In this document: positions 28,717 through 38,122 of the stretch, in pieces
How positions within the stretch are numbered: the first letter of the stretch is position 1
How the letters are laid out: each line of letters opens with the position of its first letter
Assembly (NCBI RefSeq): GCF_001025135.1
Contig: NZ_AP012323.1
Coordinates: 992,001-1,056,000, forward strand
DNA: 64,000 nt
Origin: Bifidobacterium bifidum ATCC 29521 = JCM 1255 = DSM 20456
GTDB lineage: Bacteria > Actinomycetota > Actinomycetes > Actinomycetales > Bifidobacteriaceae
Reading direction: 5' to 3'
Notes under the pieces: model-generated
What the model was told of the DNA's origin: nothing
The model's database searches: none
What the model saw: only the letters and a program-made list of their open reading frames with translations
Translations under genes and position numbers: made by a program

Positions 28717-28807
28717 TGGTGTCCGGGATGGGACTTGAACCCACACGCCTGTATAAAATAGGCACAAGCACCTCAAGCTTGCGCGTCTACCATTCCGCCA
28801 CCCGGAC
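28717..28807 (-). tRNA. tRNA-Leu (anticodon GAG), CCA encoded
   Basis: On the minus strand a 7-bp acceptor stem GTCCGGG/CCCGGAC encloses a D arm (GCGGAATGGTAGACGC), an anticodon stem CAAGC/GCTTG with loop TTGAGGT (anticodon GAG, purine 37), a long variable arm closed by GCCT/AGGC as expected for leucine, and a T loop TTCAAGT. The discriminator base A and the 3' CCA are encoded at 28717-28720. It reads CUC and CUU codons. Confidence 0.95.
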
Positions 28808-28912
28808 AGGTGTCGTTTTCAGACAACGAATAAACACTATATCGGTATTTTCGGATGATGCCAAATCATGGCGTGTCGCCTGTGTTTGCGGGGATGTTGT
28901 AGCCTTGTATCC

Positions 28913-29706
28913 ATGACTGATCCTGTATTCCTTTTCGACCCTGACACCGATGATGTGCCGGTGAACGGCGATGGTCTCAACGCGGGGTGGACGATCACGC
29001 TGCCGGCCTCGGTGAAGCGCCATGCCTTGGGGGCCATGCGCCTCGCCGAGGGCGACGGGCTGTCGCTGACCGACGGTCGGGGGCTGTGCGTCAAGACCAC
29101 GCTCGTCGACGCGCAGGCCGGTCTCGTCAGCGTCGAGCGCGTCGGGCGGCAGCCGCAGCCGGTCACGCGGCTCGTGCTCATCCAGGCGCTGGCGAAGACC
29201 GGTCACGACGAGGCGGCCATCGACATGGCGACCCAGATCGGCGTCGACGAGGTAATCCCCTGGCAGGCCAATCGTTCCATCGCCAAGTGGAAGGCGGGCC
29301 GTACTGATCGCAAATGGCGGCAGGTCCTCGACGCGGCGACCGAGCAGTCGCGCCGCGTGTGGTCGCCGGAACTGGCGCAGTGCGTCTCAAGCAAGCAGGT
29401 CGTCGCCATCTGCAGGCGTGCGTGCATGGCGATCTGGTGATCGTGCTGCACCAGGACGCCACCATGTCATGGTCGTCCGTGGAGGACGAGGTCTCGCGGC
29501 TCGCCGACCGTTGTCTCGCCGACGGGCGGCCGCGCAGCATCAATGTCGTCGTGGGGCCTGAGGGCGGCATCAGCGAGCAGGAGGTGTCCGATTTCGTCGG
29601 GGCCGGCGCCCAGAGCGTGGTGCTCGGCTCGAACATCCTGCGCGCATCGACGGCGGGCCCGGTGGCGCTGTCGCTGCTGTCGAGGGCGTTGGGGCGTTTC
29701 GCGTGA
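28913..29706 (+). pseudogene. rsmE: 16S rRNA m3U1498 methyltransferase RsmE, frameshifted
   Basis: Two adjacent frames together give a full RsmE. Frame one (28913 to the stop at 29438-29440) has the N-terminal PUA-like domain and the substrate part LIQALAKTGHDEAAIDMATQ, then IGVDEVIPWQANRSI. Frame two picks up at about 29415 with HGDLVIVLHQDATMSW and carries the knot domain: INVVVGPEGGISEQEV and LGSNILRASTAGPVAL. Re-adding one base at roughly 29413-29424, within GGCGTGCGTGC, restores the reading. No slippery heptamer suited to programmed frameshifting was seen. Either the gene is inactivated or the base was lost in sequencing. RsmE is dispensable in other bacteria. It is followed by the HIT gene in the same direction. 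Confidence 0.85.
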
Positions 29707-29779
29707 AGCCGAGAATATCCTCAATACGCAATAGCATGGAAGCAGATTTCCATCACGGCCAGCAAGGAGCGGCGAGCAT

Positions 29780-30118
29780 ATGAGCAAGTCCGAGGACTGC
29801 CTGTTCTGCAAGATCATCGACGGGCGTATTCCCAGCGAGAAGGTATATGAGGACGACACCACATACGCGTTCAAGGACATCAATCCCAAGGCGAAGGTGC
29901 ATGTGCTGATCGTGCCCAAGGACCACTACGCGAACGTCGCCGAGCTGGCCGCCGCCGATCCCGCGGAACTGGCCCATATCGTCGGGCTCGCTCAGGGCAT
30001 CGCCGACAAGGAGTTCTCGGGCGCGTACCGTCTGGTGTTCAACACTGGCCTCGACGCCGGGCAGACCGTGTTCCACGTGCACGCGCATGTGCTCACCGGC
30101 GAGAAGCTCGACGAGTAG
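29780..30118 (+). CDS. hinT: HIT family nucleotide hydrolase
   Basis: A 112-residue HINT-type protein that hydrolyses AMP conjugates such as AMP-lysine or AMP-NH2. The N-terminal [20 protein letters not shown] has the zinc-type cysteines of this branch. The catalytic HIT motif is HVHAHVL at about 99-105, and [15 protein letters not shown] precedes it. AAGGAG lies before ATG 29780. It leads the hinT-phoH-ybeY run. Confidence 0.9.
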   Translation: MSKSEDCLFCKIIDGRIPSEKVYEDDTTYAFKDINPKAKVHVLIVPKDHYANVAELAAADPAELAHIVGLAQGIADKEFSGAYRLVFNTGLDAGQTVFHVHAHVLTGEKLDE

Positions 30119-30126
30119 GGCGATTC

Positions 30127-31212
30127 GTGACAACGACGACCCGTACCATCACCATCCCGTCGCAGCTTGACCCGGTGGCCGTCTTCGGCCCGGTCGACGA
30201 GGTCATCCGGCAGGTCGAGCACGCGTTCCCTGACCTGACCATCATCGTACGCGGCGACAGGGTGGCCATCGTCTCCCATTCGAAGTCCACCGAATCGCAG
30301 GCCTCTCGCGCCGAAGACGTCATCCATACGATTATCCAGGCCGCGTACAGCGCCCCGATGGACGCCGACACCGTGCGCAGGCTGCTCGACCAGGACGTGC
30401 TGCCCAACAAGGTCCGCGCCGAACACCCCGGATACGGCAGGTCCGCCGAGCGGGGCCGTGCGTCGCTCGGTGCAGCGCGTTCAGGGGATGCGCGCAAGCC
30501 TCGCATACCCGGCGTCATCACTTTCGCGGCCGGGCAGCCCGTGCGTGCCAAGACGGCGGGGCAGATCGCCTACGTCAACGCCGTGGACGCCCACACCATC
30601 ACCTTCGCGATCGGCCCGGCCGGCACGGGCAAGACCTACCTCGCCGTGGCCAAGGCGGTGCGCGCGTTCCAGGACAGGCGTATTCGCCGCATCATCCTGA
30701 CGCGCCCGGCGGTCGAGGCGGGGGAGAGCCTCGGTTTCCTCCCCGGCACGCTCAACGACAAAGTCGACCCTTATCTGCGCCCGCTGTATGACGCGCTGTC
30801 CGACATGCTCGGCCCCGACCAGCTGCACCGCTATCTCGACGACGGCACCATCGAGGTCGCGCCGCTCGCGTACATGCGCGGACGCACGCTCAACGACGCC
30901 TACGTGATTCTCGACGAGGCGCAGAACACGACGGAACAGCAGATGAAGATGTTCCTCACCCGTCTCGGATTCAACACGACGATGATCATCACCGGAGACG
31001 TCACGCAGGTCGACCTCGCCGTGCCACGATCCGGTCTGGCCACCATCGAGGGCATTCTGGGCGGCATCGACGACATAGCATTCGCCCATCTCGACGCCGG
31101 GGACGTGGTCCGCCATGAGCTGGTCGGGCGCATCGTCGAGGCATACGACCGTCATGACGCCACCCGTGTCAGGCGCAACCGAGGCAAGGAATCGCGGGAG
31201 GACGCACGATGA
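30127..31212 (+). CDS. phoH: PhoH-family ATPase
   Basis: Cytoplasmic P-loop ATPase of the PhoL/PhoH type, 361 residues. Walker A is [16 protein letters not shown], then [19 protein letters not shown], Walker [21 protein letters not shown] and a sensor region GDVTQVDLA. The first 110 residues hold a small KH-like RNA-binding region with a basic linker. Start GTG 30127 is 8 bp after hinT. The stop overlaps the ybeY start (ATGA), the classical pair linking PhoH to 16S rRNA maturation. Confidence 0.93.
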   Translation: MTTTTRTITIPSQLDPVAVFGPVDEVIRQVEHAFPDLTIIVRGDRVAIVSHSKSTESQASRAEDVIHTIIQAAYSAPMDADTVRRLLDQDVLPNKVRAEHPGYGRSAERGRASLGAARSGDARKPRIPGVITFAAGQPVRAKTAGQIAYVNAVDAHTITFAIGPAGTGKTYLAVAKAVRAFQDRRIRRIILTRPAVEAGESLGFLPGTLNDKVDPYLRPLYDALSDMLGPDQLHRYLDDGTIEVAPLAYMRGRTLNDAYVILDEAQNTTEQQMKMFLTRLGFNTTMIITGDVTQVDLAVPRSGLATIEGILGGIDDIAFAHLDAGDVVRHELVGRIVEAYDRHDATRVRRNRGKESREDAR

Positions 31213-31754
31213 GCGTGGAAGTGACCAACGAGACCATCTGGGACATCGACGCAAAGGCGTTCTCCGACCTGGGCCTGTGGGTGATGGACCAGATGCGCGT
31301 GAGTACCCAGTCCGATCTGACCATCCTGTTCGTGGATCCCGATCCCATAGCCGAGCTGCATGAGCGGTGGATGTCGCTGGAAGGCCCGACCGACGTGATG
31401 AGCTTCCCGATGGACGAGCTGAGGCCCGGCGACGGCAAGACCACGATGGAGGGCGTGCTCGGCGACCTCGTCATATGCCCCTGGGTCGCGGCCCAGCAGG
31501 CGGCCGCGGCAGGTCACAGCACCATGCAGGAGATGATGCTGCTCACCATTCACGGCATCCTCCACCTGCTCGGCTACGACCATGTCACGCCGGAGCAGGA
31601 AAGGCAGATGTTCGGTCTGCAGCGGCAGCTGCTGCTCACGTTCCTGGCCGTGCGCCGCATCACCATCGAACCGGCCACATTGCCGAAGGGCGCGGCCGAC
31701 GCGCTTGCCGAATACGACGCGTCGCACGGCGGCGGACGGCAGATAACGGAATGA
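31209..31754 (+). CDS. ybeY: Endoribonuclease YbeY
   Basis: Metal-dependent RNase for 16S rRNA 3'-end maturation and 70S quality control. The zinc motif [11 protein letters not shown] (three histidines) is intact, preceded by [13 protein letters not shown]. At 181 residues it is slightly longer than E. coli YbeY, with an Asp/Gly-rich tail. Its ATG overlaps the phoH stop, so the two are translationally coupled, and the CNNM/CorC gene and era follow. Confidence 0.94.
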   Translation: MSVEVTNETIWDIDAKAFSDLGLWVMDQMRVSTQSDLTILFVDPDPIAELHERWMSLEGPTDVMSFPMDELRPGDGKTTMEGVLGDLVICPWVAAQQAAAAGHSTMQEMMLLTIHGILHLLGYDHVTPEQERQMFGLQRQLLLTFLAVRRITIEPATLPKGAADALAEYDASHGGGRQITE

Positions 31755-31830
31755 CGCGTCTTTTCCCGTCGCCGTTCGGCGGCAATGCCGTCACCGGCGC
31801 TGAACACATGAACTCAAACGAAGGATTCCT

Positions 31831-33249
31831 ATGCCGTTGACCGATACGTCCACGATTATCCTGGTTGTCGCGTTGGTCGTCGTCGCCGCACTGCTGGTCT
31901 GGCTGTCGTTGAGCATGGCCGCCGCGGAAAGTGCGGTCGGGCGCGTCACACGGGCAGGACTGAACAACAAGATCCTCGAAGTGCAGACCGACACCGAGAC
32001 GAGCCAGTTCATCCGGATGAAGAAGATCGGCAAGATCCATACCGTGCAGCGGCTCATCGCCAACCGGTATGCCACCTCGGGCAGCTGCGCGTTCTTCCGC
32101 ATCACATGCAACGTGTTCGACGGCGTGCTGGTGGCGTGCGTGGCGTCGCTGCTTGATGCGCCGATCTGGCTGCAGCTGCTGTGCGGCTTCCTGTTCGCGC
32201 TGATCGTCGGCATCGTCTCGGTGCTGGTCCGCCCGCGGTCCGCGGGAGCCAGCAAGCCGATCGACATCATGCTCAATTTGGCGGGACTGGTCAGGTTCGC
32301 CACCGCGATCACGCCGTTTGCGAAGGCGGGCGAGCAGAAGGGTCAGAAGCGTCGCTCCAAGGAATCGGACCTGTCCGACGACGAGGAGCTGGAGAAGATT
32401 CAGCTCGAACAGGGGCGTGCCACCATCGACCGCCTGGTGGAGGCCAATGATTTCGATCCGGAAGTCTCCGAGATGCTGCGCAACGTGCTGACGTTGTCGG
32501 AGACGCTGACCCGCGAGATCATGGTGCCGCGCACCGACATGATCTGCATGGACCGCACGGCCACACTTGCCGACATGCTGCGTCTGTGCTCCCGGTCCGG
32601 TTTCTCCCGCGTGCCGGTGATCGGCGACGACGTCGACGATCTGATCGGCGTGGCGTATCTCAAGGACGCCGTGCGCGCCACGGCGTTCAATCCCGCCGCC
32701 TCGCAGCGCGATGTCGCCTCCATTGTCAGGCAGCCGATGCTGGTTCCCGAGTCGAAGCCGGTGGATGACCTGTTCCACGCCATGCAGCAGACCCGGCAGC
32801 ATGTGGCGATCGTCGTCGACGAATACGGCGGCATCGCCGGACTGGTCACCATCGAGGACACCATCGAGCAGATCGTCGGCGAACTTGAGGACGAGCACGA
32901 CCGCACGCAGCATTCCGAGCCCGAGAAGATCGGCGAACGCAAGTGGAAGATGCCGGCGAGGACTCCCATCGCCACCCTTGAGGAGATGTTCGAGATCGAC
33001 ATCGACGAGGACGACGTCGACACCGTATATGGCCTGCTCACCAAGCTGCTGGGCCGCGTCCCGATCGTCGGCTCCAGCGCGGTGACGCGCGGCCTGCGCC
33101 TCACCGCCGTCGACACCGCAGGCCGACGCAAGAGGGTGTCGATGATCGTCGTGGAGCCGGCCGCCGGGTCGCAGGGTCCCGCAGCCGACGACGATGAGCC
33201 CCGCAGCGACGAACAGGACGGCGAGTCCGCCTCCCCGCAAGGGAAATGA
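31831..33249 (+). CDS. CNNM/CorC-type transporter-associated protein
   Basis: A 472-residue membrane protein. The DUF21 domain has helices at about 7-30, 88-110 and 113-135, then a charged linker. Two CBS domains follow (MVPRTDMICMDRTATLADML at the start, then VAIVVDEYGGIAGLVTIEDT). The C-terminal CorC_HlyC domain carries the cargo-type REKWKMPARTPI-like region (ERKWKMPARTPIATLEEMF) and ends in an acidic tail. Family members control magnesium and cobalt efflux. The ybeY-corC-era order is widely conserved. Confidence 0.87.
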   Translation: MPLTDTSTIILVVALVVVAALLVWLSLSMAAAESAVGRVTRAGLNNKILEVQTDTETSQFIRMKKIGKIHTVQRLIANRYATSGSCAFFRITCNVFDGVLVACVASLLDAPIWLQLLCGFLFALIVGIVSVLVRPRSAGASKPIDIMLNLAGLVRFATAITPFAKAGEQKGQKRRSKESDLSDDEELEKIQLEQGRATIDRLVEANDFDPEVSEMLRNVLTLSETLTREIMVPRTDMICMDRTATLADMLRLCSRSGFSRVPVIGDDVDDLIGVAYLKDAVRATAFNPAASQRDVASIVRQPMLVPESKPVDDLFHAMQQTRQHVAIVVDEYGGIAGLVTIEDTIEQIVGELEDEHDRTQHSEPEKIGERKWKMPARTPIATLEEMFEIDIDEDDVDTVYGLLTKLLGRVPIVGSSAVTRGLRLTAVDTAGRRKRVSMIVVEPAAGSQGPAADDDEPRSDEQDGESASPQGK

Positions 33250-33297
33250 CGGAGCCGTCCGCCCAATGACAAGGTGAACCGCTACCGTAGAGAAACA

Positions 33298-34308
33298 ATG
33301 ACCAAACCGAACGCGAAGAAAAGGCATGACACGAATATGACCAATACTGACGAGCAGGAATCCCAGCCGGCGTACCGTTCCGGATTCATAGCGGTTGTCG
33401 GCAGACCGAACGTCGGCAAGTCGACGCTGATCAACGCGCTGATCGGCAAGCAGGTGGCCATCGCCTCATCGCGCCCGGAGACCACGCGAAAGGCGATTCG
33501 CGGCATCCTCACCACCGACCACGCGCAGCTCGTGCTGGTTGATACGCCCGGCATCCACCGCCCTCGCACACTGCTCGGCCAGCGTCTCAACGACATCGTC
33601 GAGGAATCGCTGTCGGATATCGACGCCATCGCGTTCCTGCTGCCCGCCGACCAGGAGATCGGCCCCGGCGACAAGCGCATCCTAAGCCGTCTGCGCACCG
33701 ATTTCGCCACCAAGGGCGAGGACGGGACGTTCGCGTGGAAGGTTCCGCTGATCGCCATCGTCACCAAAATCGACCAGCTGGGCCGCCAGCAGCTCATCGA
33801 CAAACTGATCGAGATCAACGAGTTCGCCGACTTCTCCGACATCGTGCCCGTCAGCGCCCTGGAACACGACAATCTCGACGAGGTCCGCCAGGTGCTGATC
33901 GACAACACCCCTGAGGGGCCGCAGATGTACCCGGACGACCAGGTCAGTGAGGAGCGTCCGGAAGACACCATCGCCGAGCTGATCCGCGGCGCGTTCCTCG
34001 AAGAGCTTGATGACGAGCTGCCCCATTCGCTGGCCGTCGTCGTGGACTCCATCGAACGGCCCGAAGACAACGAGAGCGGGCAGTCATACGAAGGCAAGAT
34101 CCAGGTCATGGTCTCCGTGTACGTGGAGCGCGACTCGCAGAAGCCGATCATCATCGGACGCGGCGCCGAGCATCTGGTGCGCGTCAAGAAGAAGCTGCGC
34201 ACCCCGGTCAACCGCATCGTCGGAGGCAAGGCCAAGCTCGATCTGCATGTCAAGGTCGCCAAGGGCTGGCAGTCCGACCCCAAGCAGCTGGAGAGGCTCG
34301 GCTTCTGA
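33298..34308 (+). CDS. era: GTPase Era
   Basis: Ras-like GTPase needed for 30S assembly, binding the 3' end of 16S rRNA. Motifs: G1 GRPNVGKST, G3 DTPGIHRPR, G4 TKIDQLG, and a C-terminal KH domain with GRGAEHLVRVKKKLRTPVN. It is 336 residues from ATG 33298. A GTG at 33274 and an ATG at 33337 are alternative starts, and the long basic N-terminus makes the exact start uncertain. It ends the ybeY-corC-era run at a strong terminator. Confidence 0.94.
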   Translation: MTKPNAKKRHDTNMTNTDEQESQPAYRSGFIAVVGRPNVGKSTLINALIGKQVAIASSRPETTRKAIRGILTTDHAQLVLVDTPGIHRPRTLLGQRLNDIVEESLSDIDAIAFLLPADQEIGPGDKRILSRLRTDFATKGEDGTFAWKVPLIAIVTKIDQLGRQQLIDKLIEINEFADFSDIVPVSALEHDNLDEVRQVLIDNTPEGPQMYPDDQVSEERPEDTIAELIRGAFLEELDDELPHSLAVVVDSIERPEDNESGQSYEGKIQVMVSVYVERDSQKPIIIGRGAEHLVRVKKKLRTPVNRIVGGKAKLDLHVKVAKGWQSDPKQLERLGF

Positions 34309-34343
34309 TTGCGCGCCGCGCGGGCGTTGGCACCGATAAAACG

Positions 34344-34391
34344 GCGTGAGGCGGGTGGTTCAACAATCGTGTTGAACCACCCGCCTCACGC
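34344..34391. terminator. Bidirectional terminator between era and acyl-CoA ligase gene
   Basis: A 21-bp perfect stem (34344-34364 with 34371-34391) has a 6-base loop AATCGT. It lies between convergent genes. Confidence 0.92.
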
Positions 34392-34408
34392 GTGAAGGAT
34401 GTCGAGCG

Positions 34409-36445
34409 TCACTTCTTCTTGGTGTACATCTGCGTGTTCAGCAGTGTGGCGTAACGCCGGATGACCTTGGGTCGGATCACCTTCATCGATGCGGTCAGCA
34501 GGCCGTTCGCCTGGCTGAACTCCTCGGGCAGGATGATGAACTTACGCACCGATTCGGCGCGGGACACACCCTCGTTCGCCTGATCCACCCACTTCTGCAC
34601 TTCGGCGCGCACCGCGGCGTTGGAGGCGGCCTCCTCCATCGTCATATCGCGGTTGAGGCCCTTGGATTCCAGCCAGGGGCGCAGCGACTCCTCGTCAAGC
34701 GTCACCAGCGCGGAGATGAACGGGCGCTTGTCGCCGAGCACCAGCACCTGCGAGACGAACTCGCAGCGCTGGATGACCTCTTCGATCGGGCCGGGAGCGA
34801 CGTTCTTGCCGCCGGCGGTGATGATCAGATCCTTCTTGCGGCCGGTGATGTACAGGAAGCCGTCGTTGTCGAGCCTGCCCAGGTCGCCGGTGCGGTACCA
34901 TCCGTCATCGGTGAACGAGCCTTCGGTCGCCTCCTCGTTCTTGTGGTACTTCGGGAACACCGCGGTGCCCTTGACCTGAATCTCCTCGTCCTCGGCGACA
35001 CGCAGCTCGAACCCGGGGAAGGCGATGCCGACGGAACCCTGATGGTACGGCACGCCGAGCGGGTTGAACGCGCACGGCGCGGTCGTCTCCGTCAGTCCGT
35101 AGCCCTCGTACACGGGCACGTTCGCGCCGCGGAAGAACGCGAGCAGTTCGGGGTCCAGCGGGGCGCCGCCGGCGACGATCCACTGGGCGCGGCCGCCGAG
35201 CACGTCGCGCAGCGTCTTGTAGACGATCGGGTCGAAGGCGGCGCGGCGGGTCTTGGCCAGCACACCGACCTTGCCCTTGGCACCCAGCTCCTTCATGTAG
35301 TTCTGCGCGGCGACCACCGCGGCGGCGAACGCCACGCCCTTCGGCCCGTGGCCGGCCTTCTGGGACGCCGCGTTGTACACCTTCTCCAGCACGCGCGGCA
35401 CGACGATCATCACGGACGGCCGGGCGACCTGAAGGTCGGCGATCAGCGTCTTGATACCCTGGGCGATGTAGATCCTGATGTTGCTCGCCACGCAGATGTA
35501 GTTGATCGCGCGGGCGAACGAGTGCGCCTGCGGCAGGAACAGCAGCACGGAGTTCTTCTTGTTGTGCAGCAGGTCCGGCATGTAGACGGGCAGGTTCAGC
35601 GCGGTCGTGCAGTAGTGCTCGTGCGTCATCTCCACGCCCTTGGGTGCCGCCGTGGAACCCGACGTGTACACGATGGAGCACAGGTCGGTCTTCTTGATCG
35701 AGTCGATGCGCTCGTCGAGCTCCTCGTCGCTCACCGCGGCCCCGTACGCCTTGATCTCCTCCAGGCCGCCGGTCTCGATGCACAGGATGGTCTCCAGCGA
35801 CGGGCATTCCTCGATCGCGCCCTCTGCCTTGTCGCGCATGTCGGCGGTCTCGACGATCAGCAGCCGCGCGTCCGAATTGTTGACGATGTTGCGGATCTGC
35901 TCGGCGGAGTCGGTGTCGTAGATGGTGGCGAGCACGCCGCCGCAAGCCATGATCGCGGCGTCCGTGACATCCCACGCGTAGGAGGTGCGGCACATGAACG
36001 CCACGCCGTCGCCCTTCTTCAGCCCGTAGTGCAGCAGGCCCTTGGCGACGCTGCGGATGTCGGCGAGCGTCTCGTTCGCTGTGCTGGTGACCCACTTGCC
36101 GGAGTCGTCCTTGTAGGTGTACAGCGGCTCGTCGCCCATGCGTTCGGCGCGGTCCGCATAGATGTCGTAGATGGACATGCCCTCGTCAAGCGGCGGGTTG
36201 CCCTCGGTCTTCGTGGTGAGCAGGCCCGTCGTGCTGTCGATCAGCGTCGTGGTCGGGTATCCTGGCCCCCATTCGGCGGTGTTCGGGAGGCTGATCTCGC
36301 CGTTCGCGGCAAGAGCGTTGTTCTCCGCGTAATCCGGGCCGTTGGAGGAATCGTCGCTGACCGGGTGCGCGAAGTCACCTCCCAAACGAAGTGCCTTCTG
36401 CGTGATATTCGCAGCTTGCTGTCTTACTGAGGTGAACAATGACAC
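34409..36445 (-). CDS. Long-chain acyl-CoA ligase (AMP-dependent)
   Basis: Activates fatty acids to acyl-AMP and then acyl-CoA. The 678 residues fit the FadD15-like actinobacterial group. Motifs: SIVYTSGSTAAPKGVEMTH (P-loop-like A3), GYGLTETTAPCAF (A5), YRTGDLGRLDNDGFLYITGR (A7/A8) and IITAGGKNVAP with the C-terminal lysine region. The N-terminal 30 residues (SVRQQAANITQKALRLGGDF) are a soluble amphipathic stretch that may touch the membrane. It is monocistronic and ends at a strong convergent terminator with era. Confidence 0.93.
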   Translation of the reverse strand: MSLFTSVRQQAANITQKALRLGGDFAHPVSDDSSNGPDYAENNALAANGEISLPNTAEWGPGYPTTTLIDSTTGLLTTKTEGNPPLDEGMSIYDIYADRAERMGDEPLYTYKDDSGKWVTSTANETLADIRSVAKGLLHYGLKKGDGVAFMCRTSYAWDVTDAAIMACGGVLATIYDTDSAEQIRNIVNNSDARLLIVETADMRDKAEGAIEECPSLETILCIETGGLEEIKAYGAAVSDEELDERIDSIKKTDLCSIVYTSGSTAAPKGVEMTHEHYCTTALNLPVYMPDLLHNKKNSVLLFLPQAHSFARAINYICVASNIRIYIAQGIKTLIADLQVARPSVMIVVPRVLEKVYNAASQKAGHGPKGVAFAAAVVAAQNYMKELGAKGKVGVLAKTRRAAFDPIVYKTLRDVLGGRAQWIVAGGAPLDPELLAFFRGANVPVYEGYGLTETTAPCAFNPLGVPYHQGSVGIAFPGFELRVAEDEEIQVKGTAVFPKYHKNEEATEGSFTDDGWYRTGDLGRLDNDGFLYITGRKKDLIITAGGKNVAPGPIEEVIQRCEFVSQVLVLGDKRPFISALVTLDEESLRPWLESKGLNRDMTMEEAASNAAVRAEVQKWVDQANEGVSRAESVRKFIILPEEFSQANGLLTASMKVIRPKVIRRYATLLNTQMYTKKK

Positions 36446-36664
36446 GTGACGCTCCTTGGAGACCTGATAACGCTTAACACATGAATATTACCCGTAGAAA
36501 CGCCTTTTTTCACCTTACGGTAGCGTAGGAAACAGCGTCGTGCGGGTCGCCCGCTCGCCCGCGGCCATTCGTCAGGTGAAATGGAACGCGCCAAAAGTCG
36601 ATTCCTTCGGTACACTTGCAACGGTAAGCAAAGAACGCTTGAGTTCGACGAAGAAAGGGCTCTC

Positions 36665-37804
36665 ATGGCTGAAACCCAGAAAGCCACCGTGGTGTTCGGT
36701 GTCCTCAACGAGACATCGCAGGACGAAACCCGCGTCGCATTGACGCCGGATATCGTCACACGGTTGAAGAAAGCAGGTGTGTCCTGCCTGGTGCAGAGCG
36801 GCGCCGGAATCGCCGCACAATATACCGACGATGATTACGCCAAGGCGGGGGCCGAGGTCGTCGCCGCGGACGATGTGATCGCGCGCGCCGACGTGCTCGG
36901 ATTCGTGGACCGTCCGTCTGCCGAGACGGTCGCGCGGCTCAAGGCCGGCACATGGGTGATCGGCATGCTCGGCTCGTTCACCGATGCCGCGTATGTGGAC
37001 GCCCTCCAGGCGGCCGGTCTTGTCGGTGTCGCGATGGAGAAGCTGCCTCGCCAGCTCAGCTCCGCGCAGTCCATGGACGAGATGACGTCCCAGAATTCGG
37101 TCATGGGGTACAAAGCCGCGCTGGTGGCGGCGAACGCCTATGGCTCGTTCTTCCCGATGATGACGACCGCCGCCGGCACGATCCGCCCGGCCAAGGTGCT
37201 GATCCTGGGCGCGGGCATCGCCGGCCTGCAGGCCATCGGCACCGCCCGCCGTCTGGGCGCCGTGGTCACCGCGTACGACGTGCGTCCCGCTTCGCGCGGC
37301 GAAGTAGAGTCGCTGGGCGCGAAGTTCCTCGATCTCGGTCTCGACTTCTCCAAGGGGCAGGGCGAGGGCGGATACGCCCGCCAGCTCAGCGCCGAGGAGC
37401 AGGCCGCCCAGCAGACGGCCGTCGACCAGAAGGCAGCCGGGTTCGACGTCATCATCACCACGGCCAAGGTTCCCGGCCGCAAGCCTCCGATGCTGCTGAC
37501 CAAGGCCGGCGTGGACGGCCTCAAGCGCGGTGCCGTCATCGTCGACTGTGCGGCCAGCGACCTGGGCGGCAACGTCGAGGGATCCCGCGTCGGCACGCAG
37601 GTGACCGATGGGGGAGTGACCATCATCGGTGCCCCGTATCTCGCCAGCGAGGTTTCCAACACCGCCTCGAACCTGCTCGCCCGCAACGTGGGCGACGTGC
37701 TCGCCCACTTCGTGCATGACGGTCGTCTGAGCATCGACCTGAACGAGGAACTTGACGACGCCCTCATCGTAGCCGGACGTCCCGCCGCAGAAAGCAAGGA
37801 ATAA
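36665..37804 (+). CDS. pntAA: NAD(P) transhydrogenase alpha subunit, part 1
   Basis: Domain I (NAD(H)-binding) of the proton-translocating transhydrogenase, 379 residues. It opens with GVLNETSQDETRVALTPD, followed by VLILGAGIAGLQAIGTARRL (Rossmann) and AYDVRPASRGEVESLGAKF. The catalytic RQD loop region is KLPRQLSSAQSMDEM. ATG 36665 with AAAGGG upstream is preferred. An in-frame ATG at 36581 would add 28 non-family residues. The subunit is split: the short membrane part is the next gene. Confidence 0.95.
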   Translation: MAETQKATVVFGVLNETSQDETRVALTPDIVTRLKKAGVSCLVQSGAGIAAQYTDDDYAKAGAEVVAADDVIARADVLGFVDRPSAETVARLKAGTWVIGMLGSFTDAAYVDALQAAGLVGVAMEKLPRQLSSAQSMDEMTSQNSVMGYKAALVAANAYGSFFPMMTTAAGTIRPAKVLILGAGIAGLQAIGTARRLGAVVTAYDVRPASRGEVESLGAKFLDLGLDFSKGQGEGGYARQLSAEEQAAQQTAVDQKAAGFDVIITTAKVPGRKPPMLLTKAGVDGLKRGAVIVDCAASDLGGNVEGSRVGTQVTDGGVTIIGAPYLASEVSNTASNLLARNVGDVLAHFVHDGRLSIDLNEELDDALIVAGRPAAESKE

Positions 37805-37807
37805 TCC

Positions 37808-38122
37808 ATGGACATCATCGTTGCCATCACACTGTTCATACTCGCGCTGCTCATCGGCGTCGAGGTCATCGGCAAGGTGCCCGCCACCCTGCATACGCCG
37901 CTGATGTCGGGAGCCAACTCCATCCACGGCATCGTCATCGTCGGTGTCGTCATCGTCGCCGCGCACGCCACCTCGCTCCTGGCCTGGGTGTTCATCTTCC
38001 TCGCCGCCGTGCTCGGCACGATGAACGTCGTCGGCGGTTACGTGGTCACCGACCGCATGCTGGAGATGTTCAAGTCCGACAAATCGAAGAAGTCCGCCGA
38101 CAAGAATGAGGAGGCCAAGTAA
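37808..38122 (+). CDS. pntAB: NAD(P) transhydrogenase alpha subunit, part 2 (membrane)
   Basis: A 104-residue membrane part of PntA. Four helices span about residues 3-20, 37-60, 60-80 and 78-95. ATLHTPLMSGANSIHGIVIV is the conserved family signature. It is flanked by 3-bp and overlapping junctions to pntAA and pntB. Confidence 0.93.
   Translation: MDIIVAITLFILALLIGVEVIGKVPATLHTPLMSGANSIHGIVIVGVVIVAAHATSLLAWVFIFLAAVLGTMNVVGGYVVTDRMLEMFKSDKSKKSADKNEEAK

Noticed and set aside
29395..29440. Programmed ribosomal frameshift in rsmE
   Set aside because: No slippery heptamer or downstream pseudoknot was seen, and RsmE is not known to be made this way.
29314..29706. A separate gene for the RsmE C-terminal half
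   Set aside because: The first third of this frame is the shadow of the upstream half. Only the part after about 29415 matches RsmE, so it is the same broken gene.
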